From: Homoserinimonas sp.
GTDB taxonomy: Bacteria > Actinomycetota > Actinomycetes > Actinomycetales > Microbacteriaceae
Assembly: GCA_023957835.1 (NCBI GenBank)
Contig: JAMLGP010000001.1
Location: 1,047,575-1,111,574 of the forward strand
Direction of reading: 5' to 3'
Length of the DNA stretch: 64,000 bases
The position numbers were made by a program, and so were the translations under genes. Positions 26,503 to 36,145 of this stretch are shown piece after piece. The notes under the pieces are model-generated. The model was not told where the DNA came from, searched no databases, and saw only the letters and a list, made by a program, of their open reading frames with translations. Numbering within the stretch: the stretch's first letter is position 1; the number at the start of each line of letters is the position of its first letter.

Positions 26503-26811
26503 CTACTTGATGCTCGTAATGCGGATCTTGGTCAGCTCGGAGCGGTGCCCCATGCGTCGCTTGTAACCCGACTTGTTGCGGTAGTTCTGGATGTTGATCT
26601 TCGGTCCGCGAAGATCGGCGATGACCTCTGCCTTGACTGTGATCTTGGCCAGAGACTTGGCATCGTGGGTGATCTTGTCACCATCGACGAACAGCACCGG
26701 GGTGAGACTCACCGAGCCGTCCTTATCGGCATTCACGTGGTCTACAACCACTACTGTGCCGACCTCGACCTTCTCCTGGCGACCACCGGCGCGCACAACT
26801 GCGTAAACCAC
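26503..26811 (-). CDS. rplU: Ribosomal protein bL21
   Basis: 102 residues, [21 protein letters not shown] at the start and [20 protein letters not shown] at the end, both typical of bL21. First gene of the rplU-rpmA-obg operon. A leader of about 80 nt separates it from the predicted promoter. Confidence 0.98.
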   Translation of the reverse strand: MVYAVVRAGGRQEKVEVGTVVVVDHVNADKDGSVSLTPVLFVDGDKITHDAKSLAKITVKAEVIADLRGPKINIQNYRNKSGYKRRMGHRSELTKIRITSIK

Positions 26812-26894
26812 TTAGAACCCCTAGTGTTTTGGGACTGTCCAAACTCAAGACTTCGGCGTAGAAACGGGCTCAGCCCAAAGCACACCGAGGATCG

Positions 26895-26924
26895 ATCTTA
26901 CCTGATCCGGCCGCACTCGGTCAA
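26895..26924 (-). promoter_or_regulatory. Promoter of rplU-rpmA-obg
   Basis: On the minus strand, TTGACC (26919-26924) and TAAGAT (26895-26900) are separated by 18 nt. This is the best sigma-70-type promoter seen in the window. Confidence 0.6.
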
Positions 26925-26951
26925 ACCTGGCTCGGCCCTAGACTCGCTAGC

Positions 26952-27230
26952 GTGACCGTGCTGATTGACAAGCCTATGTGGCCGGCGCACGGTACGCTCT
27001 GGGCGCATCTGGTCAGTGATTCCTCTCTCGATGAATTGCATGAGTTCGCCGCGAGTTGCGGACTGCCGGAGCGCGGCTTCGATCTTGATCATTACGACGT
27101 ACCGGCAAGTCGGCACGCGGAACTCATTGAGGCGGGCGCGGTTCCGGTGAGCAACAGGGAGCTGGTCAAACGGCTTAGCAGTAGCGGACTTAGAGTCAGG
27201 CAGCGCGATCGCCGCCAACCGAACCTCTGA
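26952..27230 (+). CDS. DUF4031 domain protein
   Basis: 92 residues. MTVLIDKPMWPAHGTLWAHLVSDSSLDELHEFA and FDLDHYDVPASRHAELIEAGA match DUF4031, a small actinobacterial family of unknown function. The start is GTG with TAGACT 7 nt upstream and no ribosome site, so probably leaderless. Divergent from rplU and convergent with rne. Confidence 0.85.
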   Translation: MTVLIDKPMWPAHGTLWAHLVSDSSLDELHEFAASCGLPERGFDLDHYDVPASRHAELIEAGAVPVSNRELVKRLSSSGLRVRQRDRRQPNL

Positions 27231-27265
27231 GTCTGCCGTCCGGCTCCTTTAGCCGGGCAGATCAG
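27227..27265. terminator. Shared bidirectional hairpin between DUF4031 gene and rne
   Basis: CTGA, TCTGC and CCGGCT pair with AGCCGG, GCAGA and TCAG around a CCTTT loop, giving 15 bp with two bulges. The TGA stops of both convergent genes are inside the arms. Confidence 0.6.
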
Positions 27266-29601
27266 TTCGGATTACCAAGACCGATCTCAGCCGAGGTTGC
27301 TCTCCTCGGCCGTCTTGGGCTCTTCGCTTCCCCCGACGAGTAGTTCTGCGTGTTCTGCGCGGTAGGCGGATTCTCGGGCAGCGAGTCAAGGACAGAGTCC
27401 AGAAGCTGCTCCGCGGCTTCGGCACTAATCACGGGCGGTTCCCGTCGGCTTCGCTTTAGCGGAATGTCGAGGATCTGAACAACCTCGGCTTCGACCGGCT
27501 CAATCGCGGCGGCAGCGGACGACTCCGAACTTTCAGGGCTTTCAGTCTCTCCAGCTGAGTCTTCAGAACTGCTTGCAATTGTGCTTGCTGCAATTTTCGC
27601 CAAAGCATTTTTGACGTCTTCGGTAATTGCGTGGGTGCCGCTCGCCGAGCTTCTTCCATTCTGAGATGCAGCCTTCGACTGACCCCGCTTCGTTTCGGTC
27701 TGAGTCGTCTTGTGCCTCGAAACCGGCTCGTGGTGGACGATGATTCCGCGGCCCGCACAAACTTCGCAAGGTTCGCTGAAGGACTCGAGCAGACCCAGAC
27801 CGAGCTTCTTGCGGGTCATTTGAACCAGGCCGAGTGAAGTAACTTCTGCCACCTGATGCTTGGTCCGATCCCTCGCAAGGCATTCGACAAGCCGTCTCAG
27901 GACCAGGTCGCGATTCGACTCGAGAACCATGTCGATGAAGTCGACAACGATGATTCCCCCGATATCGCGCAGCCTCAACTGCCTCACGATTTCTTCGGCA
28001 GCCTCAAGGTTGTTCTTGGTTACCGTTTCCTCGAGGTTGCCGCCGGAACCGACGAACTTTCCGGTGTTCACATCGATTACTGTCATCGCCTCGGTGCGAT
28101 CGATGATGAGCGAACCGCCGGATGGCAGCCACACCTTACGATCCAGAGCCTTTTCGATCTGCTCCAAAATCCGATACTCGTCAAAGGCATCCCGCTCGCC
28201 TTCGTACTTTTCAACTCGCTCTGCAAGGTCGGGAGCTACCGAGCTGAGGTAGCTCTGGATCGTCTGCATGGCCTCATCTCCGGAAACCACGAGCTTCTGG
28301 AAATCCTCGTTGAAGACATCCCGGACTATTTTCACAAGCAGATCCGGCTCGCTGTGCAGAAGGGATGGAGCGGACACTGTTTCGGCTGACGCGCTGATCT
28401 CTTTCCACTGGGCAGCCAGTCGACTCACGTCGAGAGTCAATTGCTCTTCGGATGCCCCTTCCGCCGCAGTGCGAACGATCACCCCGACATTTTCGGGGAG
28501 GATTTCCTTGAGAATCTTCTTGAGCCGAGCGCGCTCAGTATCTGGAAGCTTTCTGGAAATCCCATTCATCGAGCCGTTCGGAACATAGACCAGATACCTG
28601 CCAGGCAGGGAAACCTGGCTGGTTAACCTCGCCCCCTTGTGGCCCACGGGATCCTTGGTTACCTGAACCAGCACTCGATCGCCGGGCTTCAGTGCGAGTT
28701 CTATCTTTCTGGCCTGCTGCTTTCCTTCTGCTGCACTTTCGGCTGCGGCGTCCCAGTCGACTTCGCCGGAGTAAAGCACCGCGTTGCGGCCGCGGCCGAT
28801 GTCGACGAATGCCGCCTCCATGCTCGGCAGTACGTTTTGAACTTTGCCGATGTAGACGTTGCCGATCAAAGAGGCGTCCTGTGATCGCGCCACGTAGTGT
28901 TCGACAAGCACGCCGTCTTCAAGTACTCCGATCTGGATTCTCTCAGCGGTGCCGCGAACAACCATCACTCGGTCGACGCTTTCTCTCCTCGCGAGAAATT
29001 CTGCTTCGGTGATTACGGTGCGCTTTCGCCCGGCGTCCCTGCCGTCGCGTCGGCGCTGCTTCTTGGCTTCGAGCCTCGTCGAGCCCTTAACCTTCTGCGG
29101 CTCGGTTGCAGGTGCCGTCTCCTTTCGAGGCTGGCGTACCTTGACTACCGTGTTCGGCTTGGAAGAATCGAGATCACCAACCTCGCCTGAACGGCGGCGG
29201 GTGCGATGCCGCAGAGAAGAGTTTGATTCTTCGCTCCCCGAACCGTCTCCAGCTGCGGGTGCCTTGCGCTTCGGCAGGTCGGGAGCCTGGAACAAAGGCG
29301 CCAGTCCAGCCGGCTTGTCTGCCCTGGAAGCTTCCTCGGGTTTCGAGTCGGTGTTCTTCTTCGCCTTCGCCGGTCCGGAACCTGCTTCGCTCCTGGCGTT
29401 CGATCTGCGGCGCTTCGGACGATCGGTCGTCGATTCACCGGTAGCGTCATCCGGTATCAGGCCCGTCTTGCCAGCTTCGGACTCACCGAGTGCAGATACT
29501 GCTGTCGCCGCCGATTTCGGTGAAGTCTTGCGGCCTGCAGCAGAACGGGAAGTTGACTTCCTATTTTCCGTGTTTTTCGAGTTCTCGTCTTTATCCACCA
29601 T
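27262..29601 (-). CDS. rne: Ribonuclease E/G
   Basis: 779 residues. The N-terminal ~215 are a charged, disordered extension rich in Lys/Arg/Ser/Glu. The S1 domain follows (GNVYIGKVQNVLPSMEAAFVDIG near 245), then the DNase I-like catalytic domain with DVNTGKFVG near 508 and IGGIIVVDFIDM, and the zinc-link CEVCAGRG near 610. A C-terminal ~150-residue acidic tail is probably an interaction region. The N- and C-terminal extensions around a core are characteristic of actinobacterial RNase E, which starts mRNA decay and rRNA processing at 5'-monophosphate ends. It is next to rplU-rpmA in the usual order. Confidence 0.95.
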   Translation of the reverse strand: MVDKDENSKNTENRKSTSRSAAGRKTSPKSAATAVSALGESEAGKTGLIPDDATGESTTDRPKRRRSNARSEAGSGPAKAKKNTDSKPEEASRADKPAGLAPLFQAPDLPKRKAPAAGDGSGSEESNSSLRHRTRRRSGEVGDLDSSKPNTVVKVRQPRKETAPATEPQKVKGSTRLEAKKQRRRDGRDAGRKRTVITEAEFLARRESVDRVMVVRGTAERIQIGVLEDGVLVEHYVARSQDASLIGNVYIGKVQNVLPSMEAAFVDIGRGRNAVLYSGEVDWDAAAESAAEGKQQARKIELALKPGDRVLVQVTKDPVGHKGARLTSQVSLPGRYLVYVPNGSMNGISRKLPDTERARLKKILKEILPENVGVIVRTAAEGASEEQLTLDVSRLAAQWKEISASAETVSAPSLLHSEPDLLVKIVRDVFNEDFQKLVVSGDEAMQTIQSYLSSVAPDLAERVEKYEGERDAFDEYRILEQIEKALDRKVWLPSGGSLIIDRTEAMTVIDVNTGKFVGSGGNLEETVTKNNLEAAEEIVRQLRLRDIGGIIVVDFIDMVLESNRDLVLRRLVECLARDRTKHQVAEVTSLGLVQMTRKKLGLGLLESFSEPCEVCAGRGIIVHHEPVSRHKTTQTETKRGQSKAASQNGRSSASGTHAITEDVKNALAKIAASTIASSSEDSAGETESPESSESSAAAAIEPVEAEVVQILDIPLKRSRREPPVISAEAAEQLLDSVLDSLPENPPTAQNTQNYSSGEAKSPRRPRRATSAEIGLGNPN

Positions 29602-29838
29602 CTCTGGTGCACTCCCTGTGCCACCGGAGGCCGCGCCATCCGCGTGGTACCAAATCTCAGGCGATCAACCGCTGGGCCAATCGCAAAATCCTCTGCGTAT
29701 TTACGCAATTACCGCGCCGTCAGTGGCGCATTCACGCCCGATTCAAGGACCGGGAAGCTTACCTAGCCGGAACGGGCGCGGCCCGAACCAGTCGAACCAT
29801 TATCACACGGACTCAGCAATATTCACGATTCAACCTGA

Positions 29839-29851
29839 GATAATCTCCAGC
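29839..29851 (+). promoter_or_regulatory. Leaderless-type promoter of the VKOR gene
   Basis: GATAAT (29839-29844) lies 7 nt before the ATG at 29852. Confidence 0.45.
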
Positions 29852-30454
29852 ATGCCGAATGCAATTCAAACCGAGCGCTACCGGATTTTCCCGTTCTTTC
29901 TAATACTCGCCGGTGCAATCGGGTTTTGGGCCTCGTGGGAGTTGACCGTCGCGAAGATTCAGACGCTACAGAATCCGGGCTCCAGCCTCGGCTGTGACTT
30001 CAGCATTCTCGTTCAGTGCGGAGCCAATCTGAGCTCCTGGCAGGGTTCGGTCTTTGGATTCCCGAACCCGCTGCTCGGGCTGGGCGGGTTTGTCGCGCCG
30101 ATAGCCGTCGGAGTGGCGATGCTAGCCGGAGCGAAGTTCGCTCGCTGGTTCTGGATAGCTTTCAACGTCGGAATCGCCGGCGCACTCGCGTTTGTTTGCT
30201 GGCTGATCTACCAGAGCATCTTCAATCTGGGAACACTTTGCCCCTGGTGCATGGTGGTGTGGAGCGTGACGATACCGCTGTTCTGGAGCGTGACCCTCAG
30301 AAACCTCGCTACCGGGACGATTCCACTTTCAAGAGGTGGAAAGAAGTTCTTTGCCAGCGCCTACGGCTGGGTTCCGCTCATTACGATCGTCAGCTATCTG
30401 ATTGTGGCGGTAATCGCTCAGTTGCGGCTTGACGTGCTCAGCTACCTGTTCTGA
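29852..30454 (+). CDS. Vitamin K epoxide reductase family protein (disulfide-bond formation)
   Basis: 200 residues with five hydrophobic segments. Two cysteine pairs are visible: Cys48 and Cys56 in the first loop (GCDFSILVQC) and the redox CPWC at 130-133 in a transmembrane helix. This is the bacterial VKOR layout. Such proteins reoxidise a DsbA-like partner and pass electrons to menaquinone, so they drive disulfide formation outside the membrane, which suits the many multi-cysteine lipoproteins here. No DsbA partner is adjacent. The open frame extends far upstream antisense to rne, but the VKOR domain and promoter element fix the start at 29852. Confidence 0.9.
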   Translation: MPNAIQTERYRIFPFFLILAGAIGFWASWELTVAKIQTLQNPGSSLGCDFSILVQCGANLSSWQGSVFGFPNPLLGLGGFVAPIAVGVAMLAGAKFARWFWIAFNVGIAGALAFVCWLIYQSIFNLGTLCPWCMVVWSVTIPLFWSVTLRNLATGTIPLSRGGKKFFASAYGWVPLITIVSYLIVAVIAQLRLDVLSYLF

Positions 30455-30460
30455 TCGTCT

Positions 30461-30883
30461 TCAGGCAAACCAAAGCGCCAGTTCGCGGGCCGCGGACTCC
30501 GGCGAGTCTGAACCGTGGACGAGATTCTGCTGCACCGGCAGACCCCAGTCGCGGGCAAGATCCCCGCGGATTGTCCCGGGTGCAGCCGAAGTTGGATCCG
30601 TAGTACCGGCGAGCACTCGAAAGCCCTCGATAACCCGATTTCCCGCAATTCGCATGGCTACGATCGGACCGCTTTCCATGAACTCGACGAGAGGCTCGAA
30701 AAAGGGCTTCCCCTGATGTTCTTCGTAGTGCAGGGTCAGCAAGTCACGATCTGCCTGAATCAACCGGATGTCGACCAGCAGGTATCCTTTGGCTTCGATT
30801 CGGCGCAGAATCTCCCCGGTCAGGTTCCGAGCCACGCCATCGGGCTTTACAAGTACCAGTGTTTCCTCAACGGTTGCGGTCAT
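30461..30883 (-). CDS. ndk: Nucleoside diphosphate kinase
   Basis: 140 residues. ETLVLVKPDGVARNLTGEILRRIE begins the NDK fold, and NLVHGSDSPESAARE carries the phosphohistidine (His123). It balances NTP pools by moving the gamma phosphate. Its ATG overlaps the stop of the DUF4233 gene by 4 bp, so it is last in the ileS-folC-DUF4233-ndk unit. It converges with the VKOR gene 6 nt away. Confidence 0.97.
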   Translation of the reverse strand: MTATVEETLVLVKPDGVARNLTGEILRRIEAKGYLLVDIRLIQADRDLLTLHYEEHQGKPFFEPLVEFMESGPIVAMRIAGNRVIEGFRVLAGTTDPTSAAPGTIRGDLARDWGLPVQQNLVHGSDSPESAARELALWFA

Positions 30884-31260
30884 TTTTCCTCCTCGGCTGG
30901 GAGCCTATTTGAATTTGCTGCATCAAGTCGCTTTCCGGTGAAGTAGCAATAGACGAAAAGCGCGGCAAACCCGGCGCCGATCAGATACATGAGCGGCATC
31001 GCGAGCCCGACAAGAATCAGCACCGCCTGCAGTCCCCAGGCAATCCAGATCGCCCAGTTGAACTTCATGAGGCGAGACATAACGGCGAAGGCGACTAGCA
31101 GCGCAGCCCCGCCGCCGAGTGCAACTGCCGCCGGGACCGCCTTGAGTCCGAAAGCGGTCATGGCCACAAAGAAAGTAAGGGCGGCTTCCATTGCGAGCGC
31201 GATTGAAAGCAGCGATTCGGTAGCCGACCGTTCGCGCCTGGCCCGCGCCTGCCCTGCCAT
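30880..31260 (-). CDS. DUF4233 membrane protein
   Basis: 126 residues with four hydrophobic segments (ALTFFVAMTAFGLKAVPAAVALGGGAALLVAFAVM and others) and a polar C-terminus. DUF4233 lies between folC and ndk in most Actinomycetota. Its function is unknown. The ATG shares one base with the folC stop (TAATG), and its own stop overlaps ndk by 4 bp, so translation is coupled along the whole unit. Confidence 0.88.
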   Translation of the reverse strand: MAGQARARRERSATESLLSIALAMEAALTFFVAMTAFGLKAVPAAVALGGGAALLVAFAVMSRLMKFNWAIWIAWGLQAVLILVGLAMPLMYLIGAGFAALFVYCYFTGKRLDAANSNRLPAEEEK

Positions 31261-32639
31261 TACAGTTTCCAGCCCTGCTCGGTGGCCAGTTCTATCGCTT
31301 CGCCGATCAGGGTGATCGAACCGGTGACGAGGACTGCCCTGCCTGGGGCATCCGCAGCCCACGCTCTCGCATCCGAAAGCGCATCGTCCAGGGTCGGGAA
31401 TTCGGACAACTCGGCTCCCTGAGCCCATTCCTCCACACGGTCGCCGAGTTCTTCCGATGGGATTGCGCGATCGGAGTGCGACTGGGTGATATTTACTCGA
31501 TCGGCGAGCGGGACCAGCGCATCCACGATCCCGTGCGCGTCCTTGTCCGAGAGAATGCCCATGACCAGGGCGAGCTCGCTGAAATCGAAGTATTTACGCA
31601 GCGAAGCGGCAAGCGCCGTTGCCCCGTGCGGGTTGTGGGCGGCATCAATAATCACCGTCGGCTGGGTGCCGAGAATCTGCAGGCGGCCCGGGCTTGCAGC
31701 TGAGGCGATTCCTTCTGCGAGTACCCTTGCGTCGATTGGCTGGGTACCCCCGCCGAGGAAGGATTCCACTGCGGCTATCGCGACGGTTGCATTGATGGCC
31801 TGATGATCGCCAAAAAGCGGCAGAAACAGATCGGAATATTCGGCTGCGAGTCCGCGCACCGAAATCACCTGTCCGCCAACCGCGACCGTGCTCGAGAGTA
31901 ATTCGAAATCGCTGCCCTCGACTGCCAGGGTCGCGTCATTCATTGCCGTTGCCTGGCCGATGGCCGCCATAGCTTCCTCGGTTTGCTTTGAGGAGACCAC
32001 CCTTGCGCCGGGCTTGATGATTCCGGCTTTCGTGGTCGCTATCTTTGCGATCGTGTTTCCAAGCCGATGCATGTGATCGAGGGCGATCGGGGTGAAGACC
32101 GCAACCTGGCCGTTGCCGACGTTGGTCGAGTCCCACTCGCCGCCCATTCCGACTTCAATCACCGCAGCATCCACCGGAGCATCTGCGAAGCTTGCAAAGG
32201 CCAGGGCGGTGAGCGCTTCAAAGTAGGTGATCGGCTCTTCACCCGCTGCAGCGAGTTCTGCGTCGACCATCCCGAGATAGGGGCGGATGTCCTCCCAGTT
32301 CCGAACGAGAGTCTCGTCAGAAATCGGCTCGCCATCTATCACGATCCGCTCGTTCATCCGAACCAGGTGAGGGCTGGTCAGCAGCCCGGTCCGCAGTCCG
32401 TGTGCGCGCAGGATGCTCTCTGCGATCCTGCTCGTGCTCGTCTTTCCGTTGGTTCCGGTGACGTGAATGAACGGGAATGAATCCTGCGGATCGCCAAGCA
32501 GATTCAGCAGTCTTCTGGTCGGTTCGAGTCTGGGTCTCGGAGCGGCCTCGCCGACCCGATCGAGCAACTCCTGATAGACGCGCTCCGCCCCGGATCCGGC
32601 TTCTGAATTGCTTCGCCGATCCGCCCTGGATTCAGTCAT
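31260..32639 (-). CDS. folC: Bifunctional folylpolyglutamate/dihydrofolate synthase
   Basis: 459 residues. The Mur-ligase fold shows [25 protein letters not shown] (P loop), [15 protein letters not shown] (folate-binding SPHL), [14 protein letters not shown] and [10 protein letters not shown]. It adds glutamate to folates and, in many bacteria, first joins glutamate to dihydropteroate. The start overlaps ileS by 8 bp. Confidence 0.95.
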   Translation of the reverse strand: MTESRADRRSNSEAGSGAERVYQELLDRVGEAAPRPRLEPTRRLLNLLGDPQDSFPFIHVTGTNGKTSTSRIAESILRAHGLRTGLLTSPHLVRMNERIVIDGEPISDETLVRNWEDIRPYLGMVDAELAAAGEEPITYFEALTALAFASFADAPVDAAVIEVGMGGEWDSTNVGNGQVAVFTPIALDHMHRLGNTIAKIATTKAGIIKPGARVVSSKQTEEAMAAIGQATAMNDATLAVEGSDFELLSSTVAVGGQVISVRGLAAEYSDLFLPLFGDHQAINATVAIAAVESFLGGGTQPIDARVLAEGIASAASPGRLQILGTQPTVIIDAAHNPHGATALAASLRKYFDFSELALVMGILSDKDAHGIVDALVPLADRVNITQSHSDRAIPSEELGDRVEEWAQGAELSEFPTLDDALSDARAWAADAPGRAVLVTGSITLIGEAIELATEQGWKL

Positions 32640-35600
32640 CGGTTCCTTTGCGAGTCAGTTCAATCAGCACCGGCTGGGTGTTCGCGTAGCTGTCCTTTGC
32701 AACGACCGCCCGGAAAGAGCCTTCGGCCGCCGCTGCCCAGGCTTCAAGGCTAGCCGAGTCGCCCGAGATTTCCCCGGTGCTTTCGATCTCAAGCTCGGTC
32801 GCAAGCGTCTCGGCGGAGATCATGTCCTCGTGGGCGGCGACGGCTGCTGACTCTTCAGGGCTCAGGAAGAGCAGTTTCAGGTTGATCCTGTCGCTAACAT
32901 CGAGCCCCGCACTCCTCCGGGATTCCTGAACCGCGCGGATCATGTCTCTGGCGAGTCCTTCTGCTTCAAGTTCCGGGTTGGTTGCCGTGTCAAGTACGAC
33001 AAAGCCGCCGTCTTCAAGGAAGGAGACCGCCTGATTCGCTTCGGAGGCTTCCAGTACGAGTTCGAATTCGCCTTCGAACAATTCGACTCCCCCGGCGACT
33101 ACCTTGCCGTCAGTGGCCTCCCAGTCGCCCGACTTGGCCGCTTTGATCACTCGCTGAACATCGCCGCCGATTCTCGGGCCGAGCGTTCTGGCGTTAACCG
33201 AAAGGCGCCTGGTAATGCCGAACTGTCCGAGGCTGCTCTCCCGGAGAGGAGCGAGTTCAACCTCGCGCACGTTGAGCTCGTCCTTGAGAATCTCAACGAA
33301 CTCCTCGAGTCCGTTTGAAGGCCCAACCACAGTGAGCTTCGGCAGTGGCAGCCGAACCCTTTTGGAGGTCGACTTTCGGAGTGCGAGTCCTGCCGAGGCC
33401 ACTACCCGAGCTCGATCCATTGCAACCGCAAGAGCTTTATCCGCCGGGAAGAGCGCGGGGTCCGGCCAGTCTTGCAGGTGGACGCTGCGGCCGCCGGTGA
33501 GCCCCTTCCAGACCTCCTCTGTAACGAGCGGGGCGAGCGGGGCCGCGACCCTGCACACCGTCTCGAGCACCGTGAACAGGGTGTCGAAGGCGTCCGTGTC
33601 GTCACCGGTCCAGAAACGGTCGCGACTGCGCCTGACGTACCAGTTGGTGAGGATCTCCGCGAAGTCTCGAAGCTTCGCGGCTGCCATCGGGGCGTCGAGC
33701 GCTTCAAGATCTGCGGTTACTTCGACGATCAGGCGTCTGGTTCGAGTAAGCAGGTACCGGTCGAGATCGTTGGCAGAGTCGGTGCGCCAACTGGCTTCAT
33801 AGCCGTCCTCGCCGAATTGCCTCGCCGCATTGGCGTAGAGGCCGAAGAAGTAATAGGTGCTCCAGAGCGGCAGCATGAAGTCGCGTACTGCCGAGCGGAT
33901 CCCCTCCTCGGTGACAATGAGGTTGCCGCCGCGGATTACCGAAGACGACATGAGGAACCAGCGCATGGCATCCGCGCCATCGCGATCAAAAACCTCGTTC
34001 ACGTCCGGGTAGTTGTGCAGACTCTTGGACATCTTCTGGCCGTCGTTGCCGAGGACGATTCCGTGGCTGAGCACATTGCGAAACGCCGGCCGATCGAAGA
34101 TTGACGTTGCCAGGACGTGCATCGTGTAGAACCAGCCGCGAGTCTGTCCGATGTATTCGACGATGAAGTCGCACGGGTTGTGGGTGTCGAACCACTCGCG
34201 GTTTTCGAACGGATAGTGAACCTGGGCGAATGGCATCGATCCGGAATCGAACCAGACGTCGAGGACATCCGTAATTCTCCGCATGGTCGATTTGCCGCTC
34301 GGATCGTCCGGGTTCGGGCGGGTCAGATCGTCGATGAACGGCCGATGCAGATCGGTTTCGCCGTTCTCATTTACCGGCAGGCGGCCAAAGTCACGCTCGA
34401 GCTCTTCGAGTGAGCCGTAGACGTCGACTCTGGGATGTTGCGGATCGTCGCTCTTCCAGATCGGAATGGGCGAACCCCAATACCGGTTCCGCGAAATCGA
34501 CCAGTCGCGCGCATTGCTCAGCCACTTGCCGAACTGGCCGTCCTTGACATTTTCCGGAACCCAGTTGATCTGCTGGTTGAGCTCGCCCATCCGGTCCCGA
34601 AACTCCGGAACCCTGACGAACCAGCTCGAAACAGCCTTGTAGATGAGCGGGTTGCGACACCGCCAGCAGTGCGGATAGCTGTGCTCGTAGCTGGCAACCT
34701 TCAGCAGTCGACCCATTGCTCGAAGCTGCTTGATCAGCAGCGGATTCGCCTCGAAAACCTGCATGCCCTCAACGCCTTCGACTTCGGGCAGGAACCTGCC
34801 GCCTTCGTCGACGGAGAGCACGACGGGAATATCAGCCTGGGCGCAGACGATCTGGTCGTCTTCGCCGTAGGCGGGCGATTGGTGGACGATTCCGGTGCCT
34901 TCTGAGGTTGCAACGTAGTCGGCCACAAGAATCTGCCAGGCGTTTTGCGTGCCGTATTTCTCGGCATCCGCGTAGTAATCCCAAAGCCGCTCGTAGCGCA
35001 CTCCGGCAAGTTCTGATCCCCTGATCTTGCGCTCGATCGCCGCGGTCGCGGTCGCAAGGTCCTCGTAACCGAACTCCTTGAGATAGGAGGAGATAGTTTC
35101 GGTTGCCAGCAGATATCTTGCCGAGCCGTCGGCAGTTGGCAGGAGCGAGTATTCGATTTCCGGTCCGACGGCGAGCGCCTCATTGGTCGGCAGGGTCCAG
35201 GGCGTGGTCGTCCAGGCGATCGCGAGCACCCCCTCAAGGCGGAGCTGCGTTGCCTTTTCGCCGATGAGAGGGAAGGTGACGGTTACCGTCTGGTCCTGGC
35301 GGGACTTGTAGACATCGTCGTCCATTCGCAACTCGTGGTTCGAAAGCGGAGTCTGATCGCGCCAGCAATACGGGAGCACTCGATAGCCCTCGTAGGCGAG
35401 CCCCTTCTCATAAAGCTGCTTGAAGCCCCAGATGACTGACTCCATGAAGGTCACGTCGAGGGTCTTGTAGTCGTTTTCGAAGTCGACCCAGCGTGCCATT
35501 CGGGTTACGTACTCCTGCCACTCTTTGGTGTACTTGAGTACCGATTCCCTCGCCGCGCGGTTGAAGGCGGCGATTCCCATTTCCTCGATCTGGCTCTTAT

Positions 35601-35940
35601 CGGTCAGTCCAAGCTGGCGCTCGGCTTCCAGCTCGGCTGGCAGTCCGTGGGTATCCCAGCCGAAGCGGCGGTGCACCTGCTTGCCTCGCATGGTTTGAAA
35701 ACGCGGGAACAGGTCCTTCGCGTAGCCGGTGAGCAGGTGGCCGTAGTGCGGAAGTCCATTTGCGAACGGAGGTCCGTCGTAGAACACCCACTCCGGCGAG
35801 CCCTCTCGCTGGGAAACTGAGGATCTGAAGGTGTCGTCCTTCTCCCAGAAGTCGAGAATCCGCTCCTCGACTGCCGGGAATTTGGGGCTCGGAGTTAGCG
35901 GCTCAGGCGGCTGGTTCCCGCTCGGCTTCGGATAGGTCAT
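32632..35940 (-). CDS. ileS: Isoleucyl-tRNA synthetase, type 2
   Basis: 1102 residues. The class I signatures are [11 protein letters not shown] (HxGH) and [10 protein letters not shown] (KMSKS). The HYGHLL form and the long C-terminal domain mark the eukaryote-like IleRS2 class, members of which tend to be insensitive to mupirocin (family knowledge, not shown here). The CP1 editing domain is present ([18 protein letters not shown]). ATG 35940 follows GAGGAG, which lies within a T-box sequestor hairpin. First gene of the ileS-folC-DUF4233-ndk operon, so the T-box may set levels of all four. Confidence 0.96.
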   Translation of the reverse strand: MTYPKPSGNQPPEPLTPSPKFPAVEERILDFWEKDDTFRSSVSQREGSPEWVFYDGPPFANGLPHYGHLLTGYAKDLFPRFQTMRGKQVHRRFGWDTHGLPAELEAERQLGLTDKSQIEEMGIAAFNRAARESVLKYTKEWQEYVTRMARWVDFENDYKTLDVTFMESVIWGFKQLYEKGLAYEGYRVLPYCWRDQTPLSNHELRMDDDVYKSRQDQTVTVTFPLIGEKATQLRLEGVLAIAWTTTPWTLPTNEALAVGPEIEYSLLPTADGSARYLLATETISSYLKEFGYEDLATATAAIERKIRGSELAGVRYERLWDYYADAEKYGTQNAWQILVADYVATSEGTGIVHQSPAYGEDDQIVCAQADIPVVLSVDEGGRFLPEVEGVEGMQVFEANPLLIKQLRAMGRLLKVASYEHSYPHCWRCRNPLIYKAVSSWFVRVPEFRDRMGELNQQINWVPENVKDGQFGKWLSNARDWSISRNRYWGSPIPIWKSDDPQHPRVDVYGSLEELERDFGRLPVNENGETDLHRPFIDDLTRPNPDDPSGKSTMRRITDVLDVWFDSGSMPFAQVHYPFENREWFDTHNPCDFIVEYIGQTRGWFYTMHVLATSIFDRPAFRNVLSHGIVLGNDGQKMSKSLHNYPDVNEVFDRDGADAMRWFLMSSSVIRGGNLIVTEEGIRSAVRDFMLPLWSTYYFFGLYANAARQFGEDGYEASWRTDSANDLDRYLLTRTRRLIVEVTADLEALDAPMAAAKLRDFAEILTNWYVRRSRDRFWTGDDTDAFDTLFTVLETVCRVAAPLAPLVTEEVWKGLTGGRSVHLQDWPDPALFPADKALAVAMDRARVVASAGLALRKSTSKRVRLPLPKLTVVGPSNGLEEFVEILKDELNVREVELAPLRESSLGQFGITRRLSVNARTLGPRIGGDVQRVIKAAKSGDWEATDGKVVAGGVELFEGEFELVLEASEANQAVSFLEDGGFVVLDTATNPELEAEGLARDMIRAVQESRRSAGLDVSDRINLKLLFLSPEESAAVAAHEDMISAETLATELEIESTGEISGDSASLEAWAAAAEGSFRAVVAKDSYANTQPVLIELTRKGTDD

Positions 35941-36120
35941 TTTGCTCCTCGTGCAGTTCTTCACACGAGGACGACTTGCGCCGCGGTACCACCTCGTTTG
36001 CCGACCAGACTCCGGGGTTTTCCCCGACCTTCTGAACGGCCACTTCATTGAGCGATTACGGGCCCAACCGTTCGGTTCTACTTGGTTTCTTCCGAAAGCT
36101 CCCCGGTGATTGCCGGATCA
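35941..36120 (-). promoter_or_regulatory. Translational T-box riboswitch of ileS, ultrashort stem I
   Basis: The T-box sequence GAGGTGGTACCGCGG occupies 35981-35995 (read on the minus strand). Upstream, a short stem (CCGG at 36113-36116 with CCGG at 36103-36106) presents a 6-nt loop CAATCA containing the Ile specifier ATC (36108-36110). Downstream, an 8-bp hairpin (arms 35964-35971 and 35946-35953) buries the ileS Shine-Dalgarno GAGGAG. The 5' arm CCTCG can instead pair with CGAGG at the T-box start, which is the antisequestor formed on uncharged tRNA-Ile. This is the actinobacterial ultrashort-stem class that controls translation rather than termination. Confidence 0.9.
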
Positions 36121-36145
36121 AAGCCTGTGTCTGAAATTGTATAGC

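Noticed and set aside
28949-29851. Long open frame upstream of the VKOR gene
   Set aside because: It runs antisense to rne through its low-complexity N-terminus. The encoded protein is Ser/Arg-rich and unlike any VKOR extension, and a promoter element precedes 29852.
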